Source: Lachnospiraceae bacterium (GTDB taxonomy: Bacteria; Bacillota; Clostridia; Lachnospirales; Lachnospiraceae). Taken from it: a stretch of DNA of 62,161 bases. A model generated the notes under the pieces. The model was given only the letters and a program-made list of their open reading frames with translations, was not told the DNA's origin and searched no databases. The stretch is taken from the NCBI GenBank assembly GCA_015057665.1, contig SVDY01000009.1, forward strand, positions 24,987 through 87,147, in the 5' to 3' direction. Below are positions 50,912-59,198 of this stretch, piece by piece. Made by a program: the position numbers and the translations under genes. The first letter of the stretch is position 1; each line of letters opens with the position of its first letter.

Positions 50912-52999
50912 ATGAAACAGTTTACAATGGAACTGGCCGGCAGACCACTGGTAGTAGAAATCGGCCGTGTAGCTGCTCAGGCGAATGGTGCTGCACTGAT
51001 GCACTATGGTGATACTGTGGTATTATCTACAGCAACAGCATCTGAAAAGCCTCGTGAAGGCATTGATTTCTTCCCATTAAGTGTAGAATATGAAGAAAAA
51101 TTATACGCCGTAGGTAAAATCCCGGGCGGCTTCAATAAAAGAGAAGGTAAGGCTTCCGAACATGCGATTTTAACATCCCGTGTTATCGACAGACCAATGA
51201 GACCTTTATTCCCTAAAGATTACAGAAACGATGTTACATTAAACAACCTTGTTATGTCCGTAGACCCTGACTGTGCACCTGAAATCACAGCTATGCTGGG
51301 TTCTGCGATCGCAACATGCGTATCTGATATCCCATTTGACGGCCCAACAGCTGCAACAATGGTTGGTATGATCGATGGAGAGCTCATCTTCAACCCTACA
51401 ACAGAACAGAAAAACGTATCTGACCTTTCTCTTACTGTAGCATCTACAAAAGAAAAAGTTATCATGATTGAAGCTGGTGCCAACGAAGTTCCGGAAGATA
51501 AGATGATTGAAGCAATCTTTGCTGCTCATGAATTAAATCAGGAAATTATCGCTTTCATCGAAACAATCGTAGCAGAATGCGGCAAAGAAAAACACGCATA
51601 CGAAAAATTCGAAATCCCTGCAGATATGTGGGCTGATATGACAGCATTCATTCCTGCAGAAGAGATGGAAGAAGCTGTATTCACAGACGTGAAACAGGTA
51701 AGAGAAGAGAACATCAGACAGATCAAAGACAGATTAGAAGAAAGATACGCAGAAGATCACGAAGAATGGTTATCTTTCATCGGAGAAGCAGTATATAACT
51801 ATCAGAAAAAGACTGTACGTAAGATGATCTTAAAAGACCAGAAGAGACCAGACGGACGTGCAATTAATCAGATTCGTCCACTTGCAGCAGAGATCGATTT
51901 ACTCCCTAGAGTACACGGTTCCGGTATGTTCACAAGAGGACAGACACAGATCATGACAATCACAACTCTTGCTCCGCTTTCCGAAGCACAGAGAATCGAT
52001 GGTCTTGATTTGACAGAAACAACAAAACGTTACATGCATCACTACAACTTCCCATCCTACTCTGTTGGCGAAACAAAACCAAGCAGAGGTCCTGGACGTA
52101 GAGAAATCGGTCACGGCGCATTAGCAGAAAAAGCATTAGTTCCAGTTCTTCCAACAGCAGAAGAATTCCCATATGCAATCCGTACTGTATCCGAAACATT
52201 AGAATCCAACGGTTCTACATCCCAGGCTAGTATCTGTGCATCTTCTCTCTCCTTAATGGCAGCAGGTGTACCGATTAAGAAACCGGTAGCAGGTATTTCT
52301 ACAGGTCTCGTAACAGGTGAGTCTGATGATGATTACATCGTATTAACAGATATCCAGGGGTTAGAAGACTTCTTCGGCGATATGGACTTTAAAGTAGCTG
52401 GTACAAAAGATGGTATCACAGCAATCCAGATGGATATTAAGATTCATGGTCTTACAAGACCTATCATTGAAGAAGCAATTGCGAGAACAAAAGAAGCAAG
52501 AATGCACATCTTAAATGAAGTAATGAATCCTGTAATTGCAGAAGCGAGACCGGAAGTTGGCAAATATGCTCCAAAGATTGAGATGATTAAAGTTGACCCT
52601 GAAAAGATCAGCGAAATCATCGGTAAACAGGGCAAAACAATCAACGGTATCATCGAAGAAACAGGAGTTAAGATTGATATCGATGAAGACGGCCGCGTAG
52701 CAATCTGCGGTGTAGAAAAAGCCGGCATCGACAAAGCGATCCAGATTATCAAATCTATCGTAGAACCTGTAACAGAAGGCGCTATCTACGAAGGTAAAGT
52801 TGTAAGAATCATGAATTTCGGTGCATTCGTACAGCTTGCGCCTAACAAAGATGGTCTTATCCACATCTCCAAGCTCTCCAAGAAGAGAGTAGAAAAAGTA
52901 GAAGATGTTGTTGAAATTGGCGACATCGTAATCGTTAAAGTTCTTGAAGTTGACAAACAGGGACGTATTAACCTTACACTTATGGATATTATTAAATAG
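50912..52999 (+). CDS. pnp: Polynucleotide phosphorylase
   Basis: 695 residues. Two RNase PH-like halves (about 10-220 and 310-550), a KH domain with IIGKQGKTINGIIEETG (about 555-620) and an S1 domain with GAIYEGKVVRIMNFGAFVQL (about 620-695). GRRDI/GHG-type motifs (SRGPGRREIGHGALAEKAL) are intact. It degrades RNA 3' to 5' with phosphate. The ATG at 50912 follows AAAAAAGGAG. Codon choice is of a highly expressed gene. Preceded by an elaborate leader hairpin. rpsO, often the upstream neighbour, is not here. Confidence 0.98.
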   Translation: MKQFTMELAGRPLVVEIGRVAAQANGAALMHYGDTVVLSTATASEKPREGIDFFPLSVEYEEKLYAVGKIPGGFNKREGKASEHAILTSRVIDRPMRPLFPKDYRNDVTLNNLVMSVDPDCAPEITAMLGSAIATCVSDIPFDGPTAATMVGMIDGELIFNPTTEQKNVSDLSLTVASTKEKVIMIEAGANEVPEDKMIEAIFAAHELNQEIIAFIETIVAECGKEKHAYEKFEIPADMWADMTAFIPAEEMEEAVFTDVKQVREENIRQIKDRLEERYAEDHEEWLSFIGEAVYNYQKKTVRKMILKDQKRPDGRAINQIRPLAAEIDLLPRVHGSGMFTRGQTQIMTITTLAPLSEAQRIDGLDLTETTKRYMHHYNFPSYSVGETKPSRGPGRREIGHGALAEKALVPVLPTAEEFPYAIRTVSETLESNGSTSQASICASSLSLMAAGVPIKKPVAGISTGLVTGESDDDYIVLTDIQGLEDFFGDMDFKVAGTKDGITAIQMDIKIHGLTRPIIEEAIARTKEARMHILNEVMNPVIAEARPEVGKYAPKIEMIKVDPEKISEIIGKQGKTINGIIEETGVKIDIDEDGRVAICGVEKAGIDKAIQIIKSIVEPVTEGAIYEGKVVRIMNFGAFVQLAPNKDGLIHISKLSKKRVEKVEDVVEIGDIVIVKVLEVDKQGRINLTLMDIIK

Positions 53000-53035
53000 C
53001 ATATACATTATTAATTTTTAATGGAGGAATTTGTC

Positions 53036-53251
53036 ATGGTAAAAATGATCACAAAAGACGTATTAATTGGTGAATTATTAAGAATGGATCCAAGCATCGC
53101 TGCAATTCTTATGGCATCCGGCATGCACTGTGTAGGCTGCCCATCTGCTCAGATGGAAAGTTTAGAAGAAGCTGCTATGGTTCATATGATGGACTGCGAT
53201 CAGCTTGTTGACAGAATCAACGAATACCTTGCAACAAAAGAAGAAGCTTAA
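53036..53251 (+). CDS. DUF1858-domain protein
   Basis: 71 residues. The DUF1858 signature is clear: MITKDVLIGELLRMDPSIA, then LMASGMHCVGCPSAQMESLE, then EAAMVHMMDCDQLVDRIN. The CVGC pair may bind a metal or cluster. Such proteins are widespread in anaerobes, some fused to hybrid-cluster or ScdA-like proteins; function unknown. The ATG at 53036 follows TGGAGGAATT. It lies 36 bases after pnp and may share its mRNA. Confidence 0.9.
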   Translation: MVKMITKDVLIGELLRMDPSIAAILMASGMHCVGCPSAQMESLEEAAMVHMMDCDQLVDRINEYLATKEEA

Positions 53252-53279
53252 TTAGAACAGTAGTTAAGACAAAACAAGA

Positions 53280-53309
53280 AAAACCCACCGGAATCCGGTG
53301 GGTTTTATT
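53280..53309. terminator. Bidirectional terminator between DUF1858 gene and mecA
   Basis: A 13-bp stem (AAAACCCACCGGA with TCCGGTGGGTTTT) has A- and T-rich flanks. Confidence 0.88.
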
Positions 53310-53312
53310 ACG

Positions 53313-54116
53313 TTATAATCCGGCAAGCACCTTGATGGCTTTCTTCTCTACGATGGTATCAAAATGCTCCTTGTAGTAAGAAGTGGAAGCATAGGTGTAA
53401 GAAACACGCTTGCCATATTCAGATAACAGGTTGCAGATCTGCTTAAACTTAACGGGATCAGAGTTGCCTTTGTTTAAGAAAAGGTAGTATTCCTGATTCT
53501 TCTGGTCTTTGTAGAGGGAGTTCTCCTCCTTATAGATGGAGTGAAGCTTAGGAGCAAGTTCCATGAGCATCTTCATATCTTTAAAAAGAAAGACTTTTTG
53601 GACTTCTCTTTCTTCGGAAACCTTCTCCTTGTTGGCGCTGGCAACATCCTGAGCATGCTTGATTGCGTTCGTAATAGGTGCAAGAAGATTCAGCGCATCA
53701 GAAATAGCGCCATTCGGTCCAAATGGGATAGAAGGGCTGTCTTCGGACTGATCATATATGGTAGTAATATCTTCTTCATCTTCATCATGAGGGCTGTCTT
53801 CATCCTCACCTGGAAGCTCAAATGAGTGAGGCTTGGTAAATTTTGAAAAACGTGTATCCAGCTCTTCCGGATCTTCTACCTTTGTGATGATGAGTACGAG
53901 GCAGTCAGGGGATACAGGGATGGCTTCAATCATGAGTGGAATATCTTCTGCTTCAAAACCTACTTCGTAGGAAGCCTGCTGCATCATCTCGCGGAATAAT
54001 TCCTTGGCTTTCGGGGTGCCGTAAGCGAGTTCGTGAATAAGTAAGTCTCTATCTGCCAGATCTGCTTTGTTCAGTGTGCAACGGATTTGATTTTCGTTAA
54101 TTTTTTCAAACTTCAT
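53313..54116 (-). CDS. mecA: MecA-type adaptor protein
   Basis: 267 residues. The N-terminal substrate-binding domain opens MKFEKINENQIRCTLNKADL and has HELAYGTPKAKELFREMM. An acidic, disordered linker (about 100-160, DEDEEDI) leads to the C-terminal Clp-binding domain (VFLFKDMKMLMELAP, NKGNSDPVKFKQICNLLSEY). In Bacillus MecA delivers ComK and other proteins to ClpC; targets here are unknown. AAGGAAGGTGAG precedes the ATG. Single-gene unit. Confidence 0.9.
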   Translation of the reverse strand: MKFEKINENQIRCTLNKADLADRDLLIHELAYGTPKAKELFREMMQQASYEVGFEAEDIPLMIEAIPVSPDCLVLIITKVEDPEELDTRFSKFTKPHSFELPGEDEDSPHDEDEEDITTIYDQSEDSPSIPFGPNGAISDALNLLAPITNAIKHAQDVASANKEKVSEEREVQKVFLFKDMKMLMELAPKLHSIYKEENSLYKDQKNQEYYLFLNKGNSDPVKFKQICNLLSEYGKRVSYTYASTSYYKEHFDTIVEKKAIKVLAGL

Positions 54117-54234
54117 AAGCTCACCTTCCTTCGCATAATAATTAGTTATTCTTATCTACTATTAGTATAATCATAGAATACAAGAGTGTAAAGTGTTTTA
54201 AATGTGAATTTTAGTAAATAAATGGAAAACAAAC

Positions 54235-54263
54235 TTGAATATTCCATGTGCGTGTTATATAAT
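54235..54263 (+). promoter_or_regulatory. Promoter of the small gene at 54365
   Basis: TTGAAT (54235-54240) and TATAAT (54258-54263) are 17 bases apart, giving a leader of about 95 nt. Confidence 0.75.
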
Positions 54264-54364
54264 AGAACATGAAAGTAAGGGTATTCATCGAATTTGGAAG
54301 GCATTCTTTCAAGCACTCTTTTTTGAGGGTTTTTACCTGTCATAAACGCTAGGGAGGGATGACT

Positions 54365-54592
54365 ATGGCTGAAATCGGGGGATATAATGCCGGTCTCCGT
54401 TTGGAATTATGTGCATATTACGAATGGGGATTGTCAATTCTTGTGGAAGAGAAGGTCTGCAAGACAGAAGACATTAATAAGATATGCCATGTATTAGAAG
54501 GCAGTAACTACATGAGAGACTATGAAGTCGGGTCTCAGGGCCAGATTACAGCGGTGCATTTTACCAAAGTAGAGGAGGAGACTCAAACTTAA
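54365..54592 (+). CDS. Small unknown protein
   Basis: 75 residues. Acidic, soluble, mixed helix and strand (LRLELCAYYEWGLSILVEEK, then ICHVLEGSNYMRDYEVG). The ATG at 54365 is six bases after GGGAGGG; the earlier ATG at 54359 abuts the ribosome site. The gene has a consensus promoter at 54235 and is followed by two hairpins. It does not match any family I know, but the good signals argue that it is real. Confidence 0.65.
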   Translation: MAEIGGYNAGLRLELCAYYEWGLSILVEEKVCKTEDINKICHVLEGSNYMRDYEVGSQGQITAVHFTKVEEETQT

Positions 54593-54628
54593 AGGCGCAG
54601 GTCTTTTTCTATTGTGAAGAAGGAGCTG

Positions 54629-54664
54629 GCTGTCTCAACTATATCCAGGTGTATTTGAGACAGC
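54629..54664 (+). terminator. Perfect 10-bp hairpin after the small gene
   Basis: GCTGTCTCAA pairs with TTGAGACAGC across a 16-nt loop, then AGTTTC. The T run is weak, so it may be structural rather than a terminator. Confidence 0.5.
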
Positions 54665-54675
54665 AGTTTCAAAAA

Positions 54676-54759
54676 AGAACTACTGTGTATCGGAAGTCTT
54701 TTGGCCGCAAATCTATGTGACTTAAGATGTACCGACGCACAGTGGTTCTTTTTATTTTG
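54676..54759. terminator. Long-loop bidirectional terminator, small gene and cwlD
   Basis: AGAACTACTGTG (54676-54687) pairs with CACAGTGGTTCT (54738-54749), extended by TCGG/CCGA, then TTTTTATTTT; A-rich on the other side. Confidence 0.65.
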
Positions 54760-54760
54760 C

Positions 54761-55441
54761 TTATTCCAGTGTTTGCAAAAACTGAACGGTACCCATATAA
54801 ATAGCCCAGGCAGTTTTTCTTTGATAGTCTTCTGTAATGAGAAGATTTGCCTCCTTGTAATTAGAGAGAAAACCACATTCAACGATAACAATGGGGCATG
54901 CAGTATGGCGGAACAGGTAATAGTCTGGATTCTGTTTCACAAGTCTTTTGTTGTCCGGATCAAGAATTCTTCTGCATTGTTCCTGAATATAGGAAGCAAG
55001 AAGTTCACTTTCTGTGGATCCGGAGTGGAAAACCTGAGCTCCGTTTACGGTTTCCTGTGGATAACTGTTCTGATGAATACTGATGACAGCAGAAGGGGCT
55101 GCACGTTCAATCAGTGCGGCCCTGTTTTTCAGATCAGACAGTTTCTGATTGGAAGCATCGGAATCCGCCAGAGACATATCAGACTCCCGGGTTAGAATAA
55201 GGCTGTAGCCGGCTGCTGACAGGTATTCTTTTAGATAGAGGCCGATGGCCAGATTAATATCCTTCTCCAGTGCCTGATTTACTCCTACTTTTCCGGGATC
55301 ATTGCCGCCGTGGCCAATATCGATTACGATCTGGGAAGGCAGAGAAGAGGAGTTCCAGACAATCATGGTTTTATGGGTAAACTGCCATAGGACGATGATC
55401 AGGGCTGACACAATACAAAAAAGAATCCATTTTATTTTCAT
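54761..55441 (-). CDS. cwlD: N-acetylmuramoyl-L-alanine amidase CwlD
   Basis: 226 residues. One N-terminal membrane segment (about 5-20), then a zinc amidase domain: VIDIGHGGNDPGKVG (zinc His), LEKDINLAIGLYLKEYL (zinc Glu), ISIHQNSYP (zinc His) and IVECGFLSNYKEANLL (catalytic Glu). Length and motifs match CwlD, which removes stem peptides from MurNAc so that PdaA (encoded here at 16840) can form muramic delta-lactam in spore cortex. A CATAGAATA sequence about 27-35 bases upstream of the ATG recalls sporulation sigma-E/G -10 boxes, but this is weak evidence. Confidence 0.93.
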   Translation of the reverse strand: MKIKWILFCIVSALIIVLWQFTHKTMIVWNSSSLPSQIVIDIGHGGNDPGKVGVNQALEKDINLAIGLYLKEYLSAAGYSLILTRESDMSLADSDASNQKLSDLKNRAALIERAAPSAVISIHQNSYPQETVNGAQVFHSGSTESELLASYIQEQCRRILDPDNKRLVKQNPDYYLFRHTACPIVIVECGFLSNYKEANLLITEDYQRKTAWAIYMGTVQFLQTLE

Positions 55442-55551
55442 AATAGGAAAAATCTTAAGTTTTTTTTATTCTATGTTGAAAAGAATCGGAATAGACTTCA
55501 AACCTTCAGAATGCCGGGAAGGACGAGGCGTGCCTGGAATGGGCAGAACCA

Positions 55552-56517
55552 TTAACGAAGTATTTCTTTATAGAGACGGAGTACGTTTTGATAGAAGATC
55601 TTATCAATCTCAGAGGCTTTAAATCCCTGTTTTTTCAATTCATTCTCCAAAAGATACATCTGAGAACAGTCTCTGAAGTCGTTGTCACAGCCGTCAAAGT
55701 CAGATCCAAGACCCAGTACGTCCATGCCGCCCACATTGGTAATGTGACGGGCATGACGGGCAATGTCTAAAGCTCCGCCTTTAGCATCAGCCCATATTTC
55801 GAAAGGATTGAGGAATCCCTTACAATAGTTTAATCCTGTTACACAGCCTCGTTCGCCCATGTGACGGATCATGTCATCAGTCAGGTTGCGGCAGTGGGGA
55901 GCAAGAGAGCGGGCGTTGGAGTGACTGGCCACGAAAGGTCTGCTGGTGTGATGGAGTACATCATAGAATCCGCCGTCAGACAGGTGGGAAACATCAATGA
56001 TGACTCCCAGACGTTCCATCTCTGTAATAAATGCGAATCCTTTTCCTGTAAGTCCTGTCATGTCAGGTTCTCCATGGACAGAGGAAGCGGTTTTGTAGTT
56101 GTTGGGAGCGCCGATACTGTTGAAGTGATTCCAGGTCAATGTGATCATGCGAACCCCCAGACGATAAAAATCTCTAAGAATCGGAATTTCTCCCTGGCAG
56201 ATCTCTCCTTCTTCCAGGGTCAGAAGACCGGACATAAGGCCAAGACGGTGGTTCTCTTCGATTTCCTTATATGTAGTCACCGGACGAATCAGGTCAGCAT
56301 TTTTGGACATTTCTTCATGGAACATGTCGGCCATGCGAAGACCGGAAACCAATGGATTGGGATCGGTCTCCATATTGACAAAGAGAGCAAAATTCTGAAG
56401 AAGATAGCCGGCCTCTTTCATCTTATGTAAGTCGATCTGAAGATGATTGCGGCGGAGTCCTTCTGCTGAAAATGTATCCCGGCTGATAGTATCACAGTGC
56501 ATATCGATAATTGGCAT
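55552..56517 (-). CDS. Membrane dipeptidase family (peptidase M19)
   Basis: 321 residues, the normal size for bacterial renal-dipeptidase homologues. Zinc and substrate motifs: MPIIDMHCDTIS (His-x-Asp), LTLEEGE (bridging Glu), LTWNHFNSIG, IIDVSHLSDGGFYDVL, FVASHSNARSLAPHCRNL and LGLGSDFDG. These metalloenzymes cleave dipeptides, sometimes with D-residues, in the cytosol. AAAGGATAA precedes the ATG. A palindromic repeat lies about 70 bases upstream in the region shared with the divergent M16 gene. Confidence 0.94.
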   Translation of the reverse strand: MPIIDMHCDTISRDTFSAEGLRRNHLQIDLHKMKEAGYLLQNFALFVNMETDPNPLVSGLRMADMFHEEMSKNADLIRPVTTYKEIEENHRLGLMSGLLTLEEGEICQGEIPILRDFYRLGVRMITLTWNHFNSIGAPNNYKTASSVHGEPDMTGLTGKGFAFITEMERLGVIIDVSHLSDGGFYDVLHHTSRPFVASHSNARSLAPHCRNLTDDMIRHMGERGCVTGLNYCKGFLNPFEIWADAKGGALDIARHARHITNVGGMDVLGLGSDFDGCDNDFRDCSQMYLLENELKKQGFKASEIDKIFYQNVLRLYKEILR

Positions 56518-56576
56518 AGCGGTTATCCTTTCTGATGATTATAGATTGGTTCAAATTGTACCAGATACGGGATGAC

Positions 56577-56620
56577 TCCTGCGCCAGGTCTGGCGAGTGA
56601 GACTTGATTTGCAAGAAAAA
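56577..56620. repeat. Palindromic short repeat, copy 3
   Basis: AGGTCTG-6 nt-GAGACTT (56586-56605), preceded by TCCTGCGCC and followed by GATTTGCAAGAAAAATTGG. It lies between divergent genes for the M19 and M16 peptidases. A TG-A-TACAAT extended -10 box for the rightward gene lies just beyond. Confidence 0.55.
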
Positions 56621-56691
56621 TTGGTATTGATGATACAATTCTTATTTGATATTATACATGGAAGACCATAGTTTAGAAAGAAGGAATCAAT

Positions 56692-57972
56692 ATTAAAGTA
56701 AAAGAACAACTTAGGATGACGAAGAATGGAATTCCTGTCTATACCTATCCTAATCGTCATCTGCATAGTTTTTGTATTGCATTATATGTAAAGGCCGGAT
56801 GTCTCTATGAAAGGGAAGAGGATAACGGGATTACCCATTTACTGGAGCATCTTGTGTTTCGAAATATTGATAAGAAGATGAACGGGCAGATGTACCGGAT
56901 CCTGGACCGATGCGGGTTATCCTTTAATGCATCCACATACAAAGAATTTGTTCAGTTCCTTATTACCGGGGCACCAGCCTATTTTGATCAGGCAGTGGAC
57001 ATTATGTCTCACATTTTTGATCCTCTTACTCTTTCTGCCAGCCAGATTGAGGTAGAAAAACAACGTGTAAAGGCAGAAATCCGGGAGAAAGAGTATGAAA
57101 AATCCCTGGATTGTTTTACAGATCAGATCATCTGGAAAGGAACCTGTCTCACCAGAGATATTGCGGGTAAGATAAAATATCTCAATAAAATGGGGCAGCG
57201 AAAGCTGGCAGATGCACATAGAGATCTGTTTTATAAAGACAATATTTTCTTTTATCTCACCGGAGATGTTGAAGAGGGGCAGATTGACAGTCTAAGCGAG
57301 GTTTTGGAACAGATTTACTGGCTGCCGGAAGAAGGAGAGAAACATGAGAATCTTGCACCTGTTCCGGAAGCATTTTTTCATAGAACGGGAGAAGTACAGA
57401 TCAAAAACAGTGAATACTGTTACATCCGATTTTCCTTTGATATTGACGTAGGAAAGTATAAAAATGCGGAACTGGATCTCTTATACGACATTTTATTCAG
57501 CGGAGATTCCTGTGTGGTATACCAGGAGCTTTCGGAAAAAAGCGGTCTTATTTATAGTTTCGACGCCCGATTCGAACAGTATCGAAATATCGGAAACCTG
57601 CATTTCTCTTATGAAGTACGACACAATAACCTATTGGAATCTGTTGCCATCATAACAGAGAAGCTGCATGATTTAAAAGGCGGTTTGGAAGAGCGGCTTC
57701 CCTATGTACTGCCTCCTTATGTGGACAATGCATATATTATGTATGACGACGTAGATGATTTTAACTGGTGTTTTGCATACGAGAATCACATTTTAGAATG
57801 CGGCTATGCTGATATTGAAGAACGCAGACAGGCATATCAGAAGGTAAGCGCAGAGCGGTTGAATCAGGTGGCCGACGAGATTTTAAGAAGAGAGAATCTG
57901 ACCGTTACATTAAAAGGTCAGAAAAAGAAGATAAATCTTGCTGAATTGGAAGAGATTATAAAAAAATTATAG
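56692..57972 (+). CDS. M16 (insulinase-like) zinc peptidase, possible AUU start
   Basis: About 427 residues from an ATT at 56692, or 419 from the first ATG at 56716. The inverted zinc motif is ITHLLEHLVFR (HxxEH), and the third ligand Glu lies in QRVKAEIREKEYE. The N-terminal half is the catalytic domain; the C-terminal half (from about 220) is the inactive-type M16 domain. The ATG has no ribosome site at proper distance, while AGAAGGA lies six bases before the ATT, and the frame is closed by TAG at 56674. The added residues (KVKEQLR) fit the usual start of this family. Cytosolic; substrates unknown. Confidence 0.85.
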   Translation: MKVKEQLRMTKNGIPVYTYPNRHLHSFCIALYVKAGCLYEREEDNGITHLLEHLVFRNIDKKMNGQMYRILDRCGLSFNASTYKEFVQFLITGAPAYFDQAVDIMSHIFDPLTLSASQIEVEKQRVKAEIREKEYEKSLDCFTDQIIWKGTCLTRDIAGKIKYLNKMGQRKLADAHRDLFYKDNIFFYLTGDVEEGQIDSLSEVLEQIYWLPEEGEKHENLAPVPEAFFHRTGEVQIKNSEYCYIRFSFDIDVGKYKNAELDLLYDILFSGDSCVVYQELSEKSGLIYSFDARFEQYRNIGNLHFSYEVRHNNLLESVAIITEKLHDLKGGLEERLPYVLPPYVDNAYIMYDDVDDFNWCFAYENHILECGYADIEERRQAYQKVSAERLNQVADEILRRENLTVTLKGQKKKINLAELEEIIKKL

Positions 57973-58015
57973 TCAGATAAGAAAGAACTGGGTATTGTAA
58001 AATACAAACCTGAAT

Positions 58016-58098
58016 AAAAAAGTGCAGCAAGCCTGCCGAAAACTGCATCGTCACAATGCCTTGTGACTAAAGTTTTTGACAGACTTGCTGCACTTTTT
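58016..58098. terminator. Long nested hairpin, bidirectional terminator
   Basis: AAAAAGTGCAGCAAG pairs with CTTGCTGCACTTTTT. Inside lie a second helix (AAAACT with AGTTTT) and a third (GTCACA with TGTGAC). A- and T-rich flanks on both sides. Much longer than ordinary terminators here. Confidence 0.7.
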
Positions 58099-58151
58099 CT
58101 ATTGGGATTTCATTTTGCAATACTCCGTTTTTGCAAAGCGTAAGCAGCAGG

Positions 58152-58424
58152 TTACATATCTTCTTCGATGACCTGAAATTCCAGAAAATCAAAATCAATT
58201 CCTTCTATAAAGTTATCCTGGTAGAACCTCGTCTTATCATGGCGGATAAATTCCCTCTTGTTAGAATCCAGCCAGATTGGAACCTGCAGGTCAAGTTCAT
58301 AGCACATATCGTGTAATGCCTGATACACTTTGGCGGTTCTGGTCATATCTTTAGAAGGATTCTCTATAGTAATATCTTTTATCAGCCGATTACTTTTAAA
58401 TACTTTTCCCCATACCCGAAACAT
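58152..58424 (-). CDS. Small unknown protein
   Basis: 90 residues from the ATG at 58424, nine bases after AAAGGAGG; the ATG at 58433 abuts the ribosome site. It is mixed alpha/beta and charged, with KVFKSNRLIKDITIENPSKD near the start and FIEGIDFDFLEFQVIEEDM at the end. No membrane segment or cysteine motif. Not recognised. The strong ribosome site and the terminator at 58016 support a real gene. Confidence 0.72.
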   Translation of the reverse strand: MFRVWGKVFKSNRLIKDITIENPSKDMTRTAKVYQALHDMCYELDLQVPIWLDSNKREFIRHDKTRFYQDNFIEGIDFDFLEFQVIEEDM

Positions 58425-58488
58425 AAAACACATCCTCCTTTGAGAGTTAAGTATAGCGAATAGAGGATAAAATGTAAAGAAGCCGGAT

Positions 58489-59049
58489 TTAAAAAGAAAA
58501 ACAACTGATCAGTCCGGTATATATGAAATCAGAAAGTTCGTTGACAAGATGAAGTCTTGTGTTTTGCAAAAGCAGACTTGCATTGCCGTGACAGGAGTTG
58601 ACGATTCCGGTAATCGATAAATCGCCCACAGGAGGCAGATGCTTATTCATTCCCTCTCCCGGAGAAAGAGAACCTGTGGATAAAGTAATATTTCCAATAT
58701 GACCGGGAAGACCGAGGGCTGCATCTACTACTACAATATAGGGGTCAGAAAAACGCAGGCGTATTTTCGTCAGAGCAAAATTCAGGTTAAGAGCATGCAC
58801 CGGATGCCGGAGCGTGCCGAAGATGCACTCTTTTTTGTGAAAATGCTTTTCCAGTTTGGAACCGACCAAAGGACCGAGGCAGTCGCCGGTTATTCTGTCT
58901 GTTCCGATACACAGAAAAACAGGCTGCAGCTCATTTCTGCAATGTGCAATATTATTTTTTATGGCATTGCAGAAATGATAGTAATCAGGCAGGTTCCGTT
59001 CAAAATAGAGTGCAGGTGCATTTTGCTTTTTATATAAGATATTTTCCAT
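58489..59049 (-). CDS. yyaC: Spore protease YyaC (DUF1256)
   Basis: 186 residues. Family motifs: CIGTDRITGDCLGPLVGSKL, GTLRHPVHALNL, VVVDAALGLPGHIGNI, and SLSPGEGMNKHLPPVGDLSI. YyaC resembles the spore GPR protease/hydrogenase maturation protease fold and is made in the developing forespore or mother cell; its substrate is uncertain. The ATG at 59049 is better spaced from GGAG than the one at 59061. Supports a spore-forming host. Confidence 0.9.
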   Translation of the reverse strand: MENILYKKQNAPALYFERNLPDYYHFCNAIKNNIAHCRNELQPVFLCIGTDRITGDCLGPLVGSKLEKHFHKKECIFGTLRHPVHALNLNFALTKIRLRFSDPYIVVVDAALGLPGHIGNITLSTGSLSPGEGMNKHLPPVGDLSITGIVNSCHGNASLLLQNTRLHLVNELSDFIYTGLISCFSF

Positions 59050-59198
59050 AATAATCTCCATCTTGCTTTATTTCATTTTATAAAGAGTATAGGCAGAATA
59101 TGTTATGTTCAAACAGAAAAAATGAAAGAGCCCTTTTTCGTTTGACAAATTTTTTCCTTTTGGTGTGTTAGTCTCACTTTATAAAAGGAGGTAATGGA

